DNA of 64,000 bases. Source: Bretschneidera sinensis (Eukaryota; Streptophyta; Magnoliopsida; Brassicales; Akaniaceae). Where the stretch lies: the NCBI GenBank assembly GCA_023935145.1, contig CM043705.1, positions 87,578,084 through 87,642,083 on the forward strand. Direction: 5' to 3'. Both the position numbers and the translations under genes were made by a program. Positions 44,334 to 55,936 of the stretch are shown in pieces (the first letter of the stretch is position 1; each line of letters opens with the position of its first letter). The notes under the pieces were generated by a model. The model was not told where the DNA came from. It worked only from the letters and a program-made list of their open reading frames with translations, and searched no databases.

Positions 44334-44901
44334 TGTTGATGTCGAAAGTATGTTGCTGAGTTGGAAGTTTCACGTTCATCATCCTGCACGAATAATAAGG
44401 GATAAATTAAAGAGTCATCGGAAAAGAGGGAGTGGTACCTTCGGAAGACTTTCCGATCCTTTTATTAGGACAGGCCTATGAGGGAAACGAACAGTTAGTG
44501 TGTGCCTCTTTGTGATGAACTTGGTTGGAGATAATCTTGAATTCACATACCTGGAGCTTTCTATAGTGTTCTTAAAGCAAGCTAGTCACGTGTTCGGAAT
44601 AGCCTGATCTCTGTGATCTCGCCCTTCTGGCCAAAGGCTTTTATTACGTGTTTAGAGGCGACTCAATCTACGTAATCATGCTTGCATTTCTGCATGGGGG
44701 TCTGTGAGTGACGATGGTTGTGTCAACTGCTCTTCCACGTGTCGTCCGGTCACTGGAGAAGAATTGTTTCTCGTGTCAACTGGCTATTGGGAGACGGTTT
44801 ATGGGTTTGGCCACGTGTTGCTCGATCATAAGAAGAGTATCATTCCACGTGTCATCAGATTACTAGTTGATGATTTTACTGTCTACATCAATACCCACAC
44901 A
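44334..44901 (-). mobile_element. Solo LTR related to the Tat element LTR
   Basis: It starts TGTTGATGTCGAAAGTATG. Like the LTR at 9162-9760, it shows GCTGAGTTG, AAAGAGTCATCGGAA and ACTTTCCGATCCTTTTATTAG blocks in the same order. It ends near CATCAATACCCACACA. Four CACGTG boxes occur (about 44586, 44737, 44814 and 44853). There is no internal retrotransposon sequence on either side, so it is a solo LTR left by recombination or a fragment. Target duplication is unclear (ATATC on the left, CTATC one base off on the right). Confidence 0.72.
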
Positions 44902-45328
44902 CCTATCCCTCACACCTCTTAATTTGTTTCAGGAACATTATCTGGTTTGTAAAGAAGCTTTTAAACGAGTCCGTAGTGAGCTCAATACCTAGAGAAGTAA
45001 AGCCATGATTATCAGTTCCAGATAAACAAAAATATTTTTCCTCAAAATGAGCACTATCTGGAATTTGAGATTGCCCCAGCCATTGTGAAGCGAGTCCACA
45101 ATGGAATCAACTGTTTCACTCCTCACACAGAGAGGTGAACCAAACCAAATAGCTTGTGCAAGTGTGCAGTGTAAGAAAAGTTGATCTATTGTCTCTGGTT
45201 GAGTAGAACAGAGACGGCATAAAATAAAATTGTGGTGGATACATTTCGATGAACTAAGGTCACTCTAACAAGAATTACAAAAATGTGAAAAGTGAAGCAG
45301 GGGTTCAGTGGAGGGATTAAAAATATTT

Positions 45329-45831
45329 GGGGTAAATTTCATTTTTGGTCTTCCGAGTATACCCCATTTCTTATTTTAGTCCAACGATTAAAACTTTTCT
45401 CAATTGATATCAACAACTACTGATTGCGTCTTAAATTTGGTCCCCCTGTTGATATTCCGACGAATCAAGACCGTCAATTCCTAGATTAACATGTTGACTT
45501 GGTTAAAATTTGCTGAGCTGACCACAATTTGTGTGGGAGAGAACCCGCCCATTTAGTATTTTTTCTTCCCTTGAAAAGTATTAAACTTAGGGAAGAAAAA
45601 ACCAGTTTTAGGTGCGTTTAAGGGAGTGTGCAAATCGAGGCCAGCTCAGCAAATTTTAGCGAGATCAACACACTAATCTGACAATTAACGTTTTAGATTC
45701 ATTGGAATGTTATCGGGAAGACCAAAATAAGATGCAATTAGTAGTTGTTGATATTAATTAAGAAAACTTTTAGTCTGAGGACTAAAATAGGAACAGTGTG
45801 TACTTGGAGGAAAAAAAATGAAATTTACCCC
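45329..45831. mobile_element. Foldback (long-inverted-repeat) MITE inserted in the LINE
   Basis: The left end GGGGTAAATTTCATTTTTGG and the right end AAATGAAATTTACCCC are inverted copies. The match continues inward through TATCAACAACTACT and AAATTTGCTGAGCTG, about 215 bp per arm with scattered mismatches. The centre is itself a hairpin: TTTTTTCTTCCCT and AGGGAAGAAAAAA around about 17 bases. It splits the LINE reading (45320 and 45840 join well). Ends of the type GGGGTAAATTTCAT occur in Mutator-like MITEs. No coding capacity; target duplication uncertain in an A/T-rich flank. Confidence 0.85.
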
Positions 45832-46343
45832 AAAAATTTGCCATGGTGAAAGAGGATGGTGCCGCAAGAGACCATCTTTCAAAGCACCAGTGGCATGGAT
45901 AACTGATTTCCAAGCCCAAGATGTTGCAGTGCTTGGCTGGAGTTCCAATAAGTGTGTTTCTTAGATGAATACTTTTGCAAAAGAAACATTGGTGACAAAG
46001 ATGGTGTTGATTGTTAAAAGGGACCATACAGTTTTACCCAAAAGAGCAAGATTGAAGGGTTCCAAGAGTCTAATGCCTAAACCTCCTTCGTATTTTTGGC
46101 CTCCAAATATTACTCCATTTAACCATGTGCAAATATTATTCCATTTAATCTTGGACATTCACCAGAATATTGTTCAAGTCTAGTGATTCTGTTGTTTATG
46201 CAGTATGAAAATACTTGGTACAATGGTCCCCAAACATTTACCAGTTCATATGTGCCTTCTGGCCCCATAGCTTGATCAAGCCAAAATTGTAATTGCTGTG
46301 CTTTCAACACCAAAGCTATAGAAGGAAGTTCATTGGTGCAGAG

Positions 46344-46671
46344 TTGTAATTAATGCAGATGAAGATCTTTAATACGAGTGTAATTTTTCCACAACATTGC
46401 TTATTCCAGTCTTGAAGAGTGCGAGCAGATGATTTGATTTTGTTGAGCAACCGGAGATCCTGAGATTGAATGAGATCGCATCGTGGAGATTATTTGTTCA
46501 CAAGCTTTTGTAATTAATGCAGATGAAGATCTTTAATACGAGTGTAATTTTTCCACAACATTGCTTATTCCAGTCTTGAAGAGTGCGAGCAGATGATTTG
46601 ATTTTGTTGAGCAACCGGAGATCCTGAGATTGAATGAGATCGCATCGTGGAGATTATTTGTTCACAAGCTT
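46344..46671 (+). repeat. Perfect 164-bp tandem duplication inside the LINE
   Basis: 46344-46507 and 46508-46671 are identical base for base, starting TTGTAATTAATGCAGATGAA and ending TTGTTCACAAGCTT. The duplicated segment covers the LINE endonuclease-RT linker. Confidence 0.95.
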
Positions 46672-46880
46672 CATGTTCGATCCAAAAGGCTACATGGCCG
46701 CCTGCTAAAAGGATGCATATAATAATGTGAATCAAGAATCAGGGCAGCGTGATCAGATACTACAAATAGGCATAATAAATAATTCCCCTTGAGGAAAAGA
46801 GGTAAGCCAAATGTCTTTACAAAAAAAACCAAAAACCCTATCTAATTTCTCCAGGATTGAACCTCAGACAACATGGAAAA

Positions 46881-47257
46881 ACCAGATTTGGGTGTCTTGG
46901 TCATTTATTCATCAAACATTACAAAGGCTATGCCTACTCAATTGCCCAACCAACTGTGCCAAAGGTGCTGGACAGTAAATAATGATATTATTTGAGTATA
47001 AACTGCATCTACAGCTGTTAGTAAGCACTTATGATGTGGCATTCAGATTTGAGACCAGAAGAGCCAAGAAAATGAATATTAGCGGATGATAAATATATGT
47101 ACTGATCAATTTTTTTTCTTTGGGGTGGGGGGGGTTCAGCAAAACTGAACCCTCCCAAAGAGGCTTGAGAGAGAAGAGCCCTACATTTTTAATCCTGTTG
47201 CTGCTGCTGAGTTTATAATAACCCTGGAAAAGAAATGCTAACATTTTCCGGTGAAAT
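46881..47257. other. Intergenic stretch and likely 3' untranslated region of the clathrin-assembly gene
   Basis: No gene is visible. A G-rich run (GGGGTGGGGGGGGTTC near 47123) and A/T-rich sequence precede the stop codon of the minus-strand gene at 47258. Confidence 0.5.
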
Positions 47258-49786
47258 CTAAATTAAGCCTGGGCAAGAATTCTGAAGAGGTTGAGATGGT
47301 ACACTCTGCTCAACAGAAGGATCTCCAAAAGGATTTGTGGAATCCTGACCAATTGGAATTTGCTGCTGCATGTAAAGCATTTGTTGTTGCTGAGCCATGG
47401 TTGCCATTTGCACATTAAGGGGGGGTGCTATGTTACTGGAAGCATAAAATGGGTCCTGGTTACAATAAACAGCCTCAAAAGGATTGGGGGCCACCTGCCC
47501 CATGTGGTATGTCCCATTCTGGTTCGTTCTAGCGACTGCATTATCATATAGACTGTCCAGCATCAACTTGTCCAACCCACCAGCCTGCAATTGATGATAT
47601 GATCAACAATAACCTAAAGCTAACAAAAACTCTGCTTAAAATCAAATAAAGCAGCCACAAAACCATCGTAAAGTATATCAAACATGGTCCCAAATAAGCA
47701 CTTGTGTTAAATTTTTCATTAATTGACCTCATATAAACTGAAAAATGTATAACAAAAGACATTGGCAGAAAAAAAAATTGAAATTAGGAAGAATTGTGGT
47801 CACTGATTAAAACAAAATGTGATTGCTGAATTATGTGATATTCATCTTACATGTTCATGTAACGCTTAGAAGTGGATCTAGTAAGATATCAAAACTTGTG
47901 AGCTAAGGGAAAAATAAATTAACAGCTGTGTACCTACGTGTATTACACATGAAAAACATACAAGAAACGGTTGTGTGGGGGGCGGGGGTGTTTTTTCTTC
48001 TCTTTGGATGGTAATAAATCAGTAATATTAGAAAACAATCATTCAAAAGGGTGGCGAATGACTATTTTGGAGATACGAGTAGAAAGTTGAGTGGAAGCTC
48101 ACTGGCAGCCAAGAAAGGGTTCATAGTTGAGGGAAAACATGCTATAGTTTGTGAATAATGGTTGGAACGTGACCTAGATGAGTTTAGAAAGAGAGGAATG
48201 AGAGGGAATGTAATTTTAAGTGCCAAATAACTAGAACATGATTTGAAAGCAGTGCATCTAGTAAGAAAAAAAGACTAACCAATTTACTGTTAGCAACTGC
48301 AGTTCTATTGGAGCTTGGTGCTGAAACAAGTGCCAGCTCCCAATTTGTTGTTTGACTTGCTGAACTGAGACCACTTCCAGAATTTGATGGATTCTCTGCA
48401 ATATGTAAAACAAATTGTGAAAAGAACTGTCAGTTGGTAACTTTAAGAGAAAGCATAATAGCTCATAATACATAATAGGAGTATAGTTTACCAGATGTAA
48501 CAATTGCTGCAAGGGAATTCTTCTCATCCAATTCAGATGCTTCCTGGGTTGGCTCATCCAAGCACTGGCACAATGACAAGATAGGCCGAGTAAGAATGCA
48601 GGATATAAACAAAATTCTTATTGATACCAAAATATGTTAGCTCAAGCAGAGTCTTACCAAAAGATCAGTAGCCAGTGGTGCAGCTGTAGGCCTAAGTTGG
48701 TCACTCTTTGGTGGTTCAGATGATGTCACAGATGGCTCTGATTTTTCTTGAACATCTTCTTTATGATCAATTAACAGATCAGCCTCCAGTGTAGTAATTT
48801 CTTCAGAAGCAGCAGGCTGACTATCATTTATCTGATCATGACAAATGAAGATGGTAAAGAATTAGTTCTGGGAGTGATAGATGCCCTGGATCATCTAAAC
48901 TCAGTTCATTTGTTCCAGAGGATCAATAACAGAAACCTTTCACCTCTAATCCTGCTGCTGAGTCCATTAGTCAAACAAAGTTTCTTTAGAGCTGTGCTAT
49001 TTATGAATCCAACTTTGGGGGACTAAAAAGGTCAGTGTTTTCCAGAAGTACCACAAGGTGAAGCATGTATCATGACCAATTTATCTTCAGCAACATGGTG
49101 AGATTCAAATAAATATATTGTACCCAAGTGTAATCCTGCCATGCATTTTATAATAGACCTTTCCTTAACCGCTTTGAATCATTCCACCCAGACCAGTAAT
49201 CATCTAAACTTTACTTTCGTGTTCAACAAGGAAGGTTGGGTGCTAAGCCACAAAGTTCAATTTCAGAAGTTATAGGCAGCATGGTGAGTATATGTACTAA
49301 GAGAAAAAAAAGTAATCAAATTTTGAACTTTAAAATTTTCTTTGCAGAGTTAATTTTTCTGTAGTATGAGAAATTCCAAAATTATTCCTTAGAACGAAAG
49401 TGTTGAGAGATCATACTGCTATACATTGAAGCATTAAAGCCTGTGGATCTTCCTTCACATATCTCTCCATGGAAGTTAGAAACGCTGTAGGGGGCTGCAG
49501 TAGTCATCCAAGTTAAAAAGAAAAAGTTCAGAGCACCAATAGCCATGAACTTCCAAGCAAAAAAAGAAAGGACCAAAAAAGAAAAAGGATTTTACCGCAT
49601 CATATTTAAAGATTCCATACCTGTTTAATTTTAATGTACTTATGCCCCGTCCAAAAGTAAGTCCCCTGCAGATCTCAAACAACTCAGATAAACTCTCCGC
49701 CTGCAGCAACACAGCTCTTCCACGTGTCCGAATATGAAGGTCATACGACGACATACAAACAGAAATGCTTGGACAACATAATATAC

Positions 49787-49789
49787 CTA
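49787..49789 (-). other. In-frame stop codon in the ANTH exon
   Basis: The last codon of exon 49852-49787 reads TAG directly before the donor GTATAT. Relatives have Gln (CAG) in this place, so a single C-to-T change explains it. Confidence 0.65.
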
Positions 49790-50943
49790 ATTCCCTGTCT
49801 TCTGGTAAATTTCAAGTGCCCTGATAGCATCATGGCGTTTCATTTCAAAATACTGCAACAACAAATAATAAATTATTCCACTCTTAGTTTAGATGTGAAG
49901 AACACAAGTGACTATCAGATCACAAGAGTTATACCAAAGCTCACCTTGTCAACCAATTTGAGAATCCTATCAGTAATTGCAACATATATCCTAACACTTT
50001 CACCTGCAACCTAAAAGAAGGAACGTCATAAGAAGAGCATAGGATGTACTGAAGTCAAACACTCTATTAACGGTATTGAGCTTTATAGAGTTCCTTACAA
50101 TTGACAAGGCATAATGAATCAAACTATTGTAGACGGCAGCTCCCTCTGGCTGCAGAAATGGTGCATGGTATATGTTTCCTCATACATATACATCATAGTA
50201 ATATTATAGCTCTTATTTATAGCTAGAATAAGAGAACAATGATAGTACATAAATTTGGGAAAGAAGATGCAAAAATGCTGGCATAATGCAATGATGTAAA
50301 ACCTTGCAAGCAAGAAGGCGATAAAGAAACTGCTGCAATGCAGGTAACTGCTCCAGAAATTCGGGGGTGTTGAGCTCCCTATTTCTCTGTTGATAATGCA
50401 TCACAAAAAGCATAAATAAATAAACAAGATAACTAGACCCAATGTTCACATCATGTGTTCAAAATGGCAATACACACACACAAACACACAAGAGACATAA
50501 AAAGAAGAAAAAGAAAACATAAACACAAAGCTAAAACAAATTGAAACCATTTCTGTTACATGATTTTTAGTGTATTTTGCTTCAAAGATGCAACTCCTCC
50601 AGCATATGCCATAGATTTGAAAGTAACCCTGAGGATCAGAGTAAGTAGTCAAGAATGTTTCTGTATTTTCTTTTTGAGGAACAGGGTGAGAAGGGGTAGC
50701 GAAAGATGTTTCGCATAGCACAATGAGATTGTCAGGATTTATTATTTTATATGATCTTTGTTCTCTTGGTATGAGGCACCACCTCGCTGTTCTATATTAC
50801 CTAAATACCCTAACAGAAACATAAACTGCATTTCCCCAATGACTTATATAAGCTACCACTCCCACCTTTGAACATGAATCAGTGCACTACAAGAAATTTA
50901 CCAGGAAGCCACCTATCAAGATGTACAAAGCGTATATTATCTA

Positions 50944-51186
50944 TGTTGAAAAGGGAATATTCGGTCATAATATTACCGAATATTATGAGTTTTATTAGCT
51001 TTATTCTTATTTCTGTAAATAGCTCTTTAGTCAACTCTGTAATTAATTATGACAGCTAGCCATTTTAGTTAATTTCCTTATTTTGTACTTGTATTCTCTT
51101 ATATAAAGAAAATATGTGTAAACTATTTAATAGCAAATAATACTGAGTAAAATTATTCCATTTTTTGTCTTTCGTTTAAATTCACA
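50944..51186 (+). repeat. 5' LTR of the intronic copia
   Basis: 243 bp, containing a TATA-like TTATATAAAG near 51096. Its partner is 55694-55936. Confidence 0.93.
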
Positions 51187-51198
51187 TGGTATCAGAGC
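51187..51198 (+). promoter_or_regulatory. Primer-binding site of the intronic copia
   Basis: TGGTATCAGAGC directly after the LTR; the classical site for initiator methionine tRNA. Confidence 0.92.
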
Positions 51199-51242
51199 AA
51201 CCCTAAAGCCCTAGAATTTTTTTTTTCCTGCTCTATCCAGCC

Positions 51243-54200
51243 ATGTCTGACATCTCCTCTGAGTCAACTCCACCCCTCACAAATCCTGCAACCCACCCTA
51301 CAATTCAAAACCCCAGTACTTATTCTCACTCTGTCCAAATCACTACAATCCGTCTTAATGGGAACAACTTCTTATGATGGTCCCAATAAGTTCGGATGTA
51401 CATCAGAGGATGGGGAAAATTTGGGTATTTAACAGGAGAAAAGAAGGAACCAGCCCCGGAGGATCCAGTGTATGCGACCTGGGATGCAGAAAATTCAATG
51501 GTAATGACCTGGCTCGTGAATTCGATGGATGAGGATATTAGTTCCAATTATATGTGCTATTCTACGGCCAAAGAACTCTGGGATAACATTAATCAGATGT
51601 ATTTTGATTTGGGAAATCAATCTCAAATTTATGAATTGACTCTGAAACTTGGCGAGATTCGACAAGGCGAAGACTCGGTCACCAAGTATTTCAATTCATT
51701 GAAGCGGCTGTGGTAGGACTTGGATTTGTTCAATGATTATGAATGGAAATCCACTGAAGATGCTAGTTATTACAAATGAACTTTGGAGGCTCATCGCATT
51801 TACAAATTCCTTGCCGGACTAAACGTGGAGTTTGATGAAGTTAGGGGAAGGATCATTGGCAGGACTCCACTTCCTCCACTCGGTGAAGTGTTTGCTGAAG
51901 TTCGAAGAGAAGAAAGTCGCGGATCCGTAATGTTGGGAAAGAAGATCACCAACGGGGCCATTGAAGGTTCTGCCCTTGTTACCGAATCTACTCCTAATAA
52001 GGCAGCCAATTTTCAGCACAAAACTGAAGAGAAGCCTCGGGTCTGGTGCGATTATTGTAACAAACCATGCCATACTCGATATACTTGCTGGAAAATTCAT
52101 GGAAAATCAAAAAATTGGAAAAGCAGCAAGCCTGGTGACAAAAATAAACGTGTGATTCCCACTGCCAATGAAGCTGCGTCAAGTCCCTTCAGCAAAGAGC
52201 AGATGAATCATCTTCTGAAACTACTAAAATCCAATTCCTCATATGGTATTCCTAGTGTCTCTCTTGCACAAACAGGTAGTGCTTTTAATGCCCATTCTTG
52301 TTCAAATTTTGCTCTATGGATAATTGATTCTGGAGCCTCTAATCATATAACCAGCCTTTCAAATCTTTTTAGCACTTATTCACCATGTTCTGGCCTTGAA
52401 AAAATTAGAATTGTAGATGGAAGTTTTTCACCTATTGCCAGGAAAGGTTTGATTAAATTATCTAAGAATATAGATCTTAAATCTATTCTTCATGTTTCTA
52501 AACTAGCCTATAACCTTTTGTCTGTGAATAAACTAGCCAAAGAATCTAATTGTCGTGTTGTTTTCTATGATGCTTATTGTGAATTTCAGGACCGAAACTC
52601 GTGGAAGAAGATTGGCACTGCTAAGATAGAAGGTGGGCTTTACTACTTTAATGATGATTTCTCCGATAATAAAAAGGCTCAGGGCCTTAGTAGTAGTTCT
52701 AATTCTGTTTATGAACAAATAATGCTTTGGCATTTAAGACTAGGATATCCTAGTTTCTTATATCTTCAACATTTGTTTCCCACTTTATTTAAGGGTTTGG
52801 ATTGTTCATCATTTTACCGTTAAAGTTGTTCCTTATCAAAGAGTCATTGTAATACTTATTTACCAAAACCTTATGCTTCTTCAAAACCTTTTTATTTAAT
52901 ACATAGTGATGTTTGGGGACCTTCAAGAATTACTACTATCTCTAGAAAAAAATAGTTTGTTACCTTTATAGATGATCATACCCGTTTATGTTGGGTTTAT
53001 TTGATGAATGAAAAATCTGAGGTTGAAAAACATTTTAAGGATTTTTACACAATGGTTGAAACACAATTTCAAACAAAAATTAGCATTCTTCACACTGATA
53101 ACGGAACCGAGTATTTTAAAGGACTTTTGGGAAATTTTTTAAAAGAAAAAGGTATACATCATCAATAAACTTATGTGGATACTCCTCAACATAATGGGAT
53201 TGCTGAAAGAAAAAATAGGCATTTGCTTGAAGTAGCTCGTGCTATAATGTTTTCAATGAATGTTCCAAAATATTTTTGGGGGGAAGCGGTTTTAACAGCA
53301 TCTTTCTTGATTAATAGAATGCCTAAAATGGTTCTAAAATTCAGCACACCATTAGAATATTTCAAAAAATGTTTTCCCTTATCAAAAATGTACTCGGATT
53401 TGCCTCTAAAAGTGTCTGGCTGCACTGTGTTTGTTCATATACCTAATAATACTCGGTCAAAACTTGATCCTCGAGCTGAAAAATGTGTTTTCATTGGGTA
53501 TGCAGCCAATAAAAAGGGATATAAATGCTATAATCCCCAAACAAGAAAAATTTATGTGAGTATGGATGTCTTGTTCTTTGAAAATAAACCCTACTTTCAC
53601 AAAAATTATCTTCAGGGGGAGAATGAGGTGAAGGAAGAAAATTTTTGGGATTTATTCCCTACTCCTTTACCAAATGTGATTTTGACTACTACACCACATT
53701 CCTTTCTTCCCACTGCCATTCTAGAAACTCAAAATCAGGAACAATCTGAACCTGAGGAACAAAGTGATAAAATCAATTAAAACAATGAAGGGAGTCCTAG
53801 TCATATAGTTCCAAGCATTATTGTATCTAAACCAGGGGGAGAATCACTACAACAAAATCTTGACCTTATGGTTTATACTCGAAAAAGGATTCGTAAAAGG
53901 AGTCAAAGTCAGCCTATTCCTCATGGAAATGATCAATCTCAACCTTCGAGAACTGGACCTCCAAATATCACAGGTAAGTATTTCTCTAACTCATCTTCAG
54001 TTCCTGTTACCACTCCTAGCAAAGAACCATCAGATCTTGATTTTCCAATAGCCATTAGAAAATGAATCCGAACTTGCAAAAAAAATCCTAAATATCCCAT
54101 TACAGAATATATTTCCTATGCAAAACTTTCTCATACCCATAGGGCATTTTCTTCCAAAATCTCACACTTGTTTGTTCTGAGAAACATTCAGGAAGTTCTA

Positions 54201-55686
54201 GATGATCCGAATTGGAAATTAGCAGTGATAGAAGAGATGAATGCTCTTAGACGAAGTGGTACTTGGGAGATAGTTAATTTACCTAAGGAGAAGAAAACAG
54301 TTGGCTACAAGTGGGTCTTTACAGTGAAGTGTAAAGCTGATGGTAGCATAGAGAGATACAAGGCTAGACTAGTTGCAAAAGGGTTCAGTCAGACATATGG
54401 GATCGATTATCAGCAAACTTTTGCCCCTGTAGCCAAGATAACCTCAATCAGAATCTTGTTATCTTTGGCTATGAATTTCAACTGGCCCTTACACCAGTTA
54501 GATGTTAAAAATGCTTTTTTAAATGGAGATCTTCAAGAAGAGGTCTTTATGAGCCTACCACCCGGGTTTGAGGGAGAGTTAGGACCAAACAAAGTTTATA
54601 AACTAAAGAAGTCATTATATGGTCTCAAACAATCCCCTAGAGCCTGGTTTGAGAGATTTGGGAAAACTGTAAAGAGTTGCGGCTACCGTCAAAGCCAAGC
54701 TGACCATACTATGTTTTACAAACACAGTAAAGAAGGCAAAATTGCTATCTTAATTGTCTATGTGGATGATATAGTCTTGACAGGTGATGACAATGAAGAA
54801 TTGGAGAGATTAAAAAAGAGACTTGCAGTTGACTTCGAGATCAAGGATTTGGGTGCTTTGAAATACTTTCTTGGGATGGAGTTTGCTACATCCAAAGAAG
54901 GTATATTTGTGAATCAACGTAAATATGTTCTCGATCTACTTGAAGAAAAAGGTCTGCTAGGATGTAAACCAGCCGAGACACCGATTGAACCCAACCTTAA
55001 ACTACAGCCTTCTAAAACTGAAGAAGAAGTTGTGAAGAGAAAGTAGTATCAAAGGCGTCCAGATATCGCATTCGCAGTTAGTATGGTTAGCCAGTTCATG
55101 CATTCACCAGGACAAGAACACTTTAATGCAGCCTATAGAATTCTCAGATACCTGAAGGGAACTCCAGGGAAAAGGTTTAATGTTTAAGAACAGTGGGCAT
55201 TTGCAAGTTGAAGCCTATACTGATGCAGATTGGTCTGGGAGTGCCATTGATAGACGATCAACTTCTGGCTACTACACGTTTGTTGGAGGCAACCTTGTTA
55301 CTTGGCGAAGTAAAAAGCAGAATGTGGCACCAAGAAGTAGTGCAGAGGCTGATTTTAGATCAGTTGCTAATGGGATTTGTGAAGAGTTGTGGATAAATAG
55401 ACTGTTAGAAGAACTGAAGATCTCTAGCACGTTACCTATGAAGTTATACTGTGAGAATGAAGTTGTTATTTCAATAGCTCATAATCCAGTACTTCATGAC
55501 AGAACAAAGCATGTGGAGGTTGACAAACATTTCATCAAGGAAAAGATCGAAAATGGTGTGATCTGCATGCCATACATTCCTACTACCGAACAAATTGCAG
55601 ACGTGTTCACAAAGGTACTTCATACAAGACAGTTTGATAAAATCATTGGCAAACTAGCTATGGAAGATATCTTTAAACCAGCTTGA
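51243..55686 (+). pseudogene. Copia gag-pol of the intronic element (decayed)
   Basis: The ATG at 51243 opens gag, but TGA at 51374 and a TAA soon after stop it. Gag continues at 51396-51716 and 51783 onward, with a zinc-knuckle-like CDYCNKPCHTRYTCWKIHGK (near 52047). The protease site WIIDSGASNHIT is normal (near 52317). The pre-integrase LWHLRLGYPS is followed by a stop at 52820. Integrase remnants are HSDVWGPS, HTDNGTEYF and TPQHNGIAERKNR (52900-53220). RT (54168-55046) is open with HQLDVKNAFLNGDL and YVDDIV. After a stop at 55045 the RNase H (55180-55686) has YTDADWSG, RSSAEADF and ADVFTK. At least seven stops or frameshifts occur. Confidence 0.92.
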
Positions 55687-55693
55687 GGGGGAG

Positions 55694-55936
55694 TGTTAAA
55701 AAGGGAAGATTTGGTCATAATATTACCGAATATTATGAGTTTTATTAGTTGTATTCTTATTTCTGTAAATAGTTTTTTAGTCAACTCTGTAATTAATTAG
55801 GACAGCTAGCCATTTTAGTTAGTTTCCTTATTTTGTACTTGTATTATCTTATATAAAGAAAATCTGTGTAAACCATTTAATAGTGAATAATACAGAGAAA
55901 AATTATTTCATTTCCTGTCTTTCGTTCAAATTCACA
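55694..55936 (+). repeat. 3' LTR of the intronic copia
   Basis: 243 bp, starting TGTTAAAAAGGGAAGATTTGG. It is preceded by a purine tract (TTGAGGGGGAG) and followed by ATCTA. Confidence 0.93.

Larger units (their letters stand above)
44100..46880 (-). mobile_element. LINE (non-LTR retrotransposon) remnant, with two later insertions
   Basis: Minus-strand blocks appear in LINE order. The endonuclease end is LEKLDRVFGFF with VSDHAA-like residues (46700-46880). The linker is NKIKSSARTLQDWNKQCCGK (46380-46450). The region after RT is EGGLGIRLLEPFNLALLGKT (46030-46110). The zf-RVT domain is SSKCIHHNFI, CSTQPETIDQLFLHCTLAQ (45150-45240). A possible RNase H end is QAIQELSSHIPVTWKIRSIL (44120-44190). 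The RT core between linker and 46300 is missing. All blocks are broken by stops. A solo LTR (44334-44901) and a foldback element (45329-45831) interrupt it. Confidence 0.75.
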
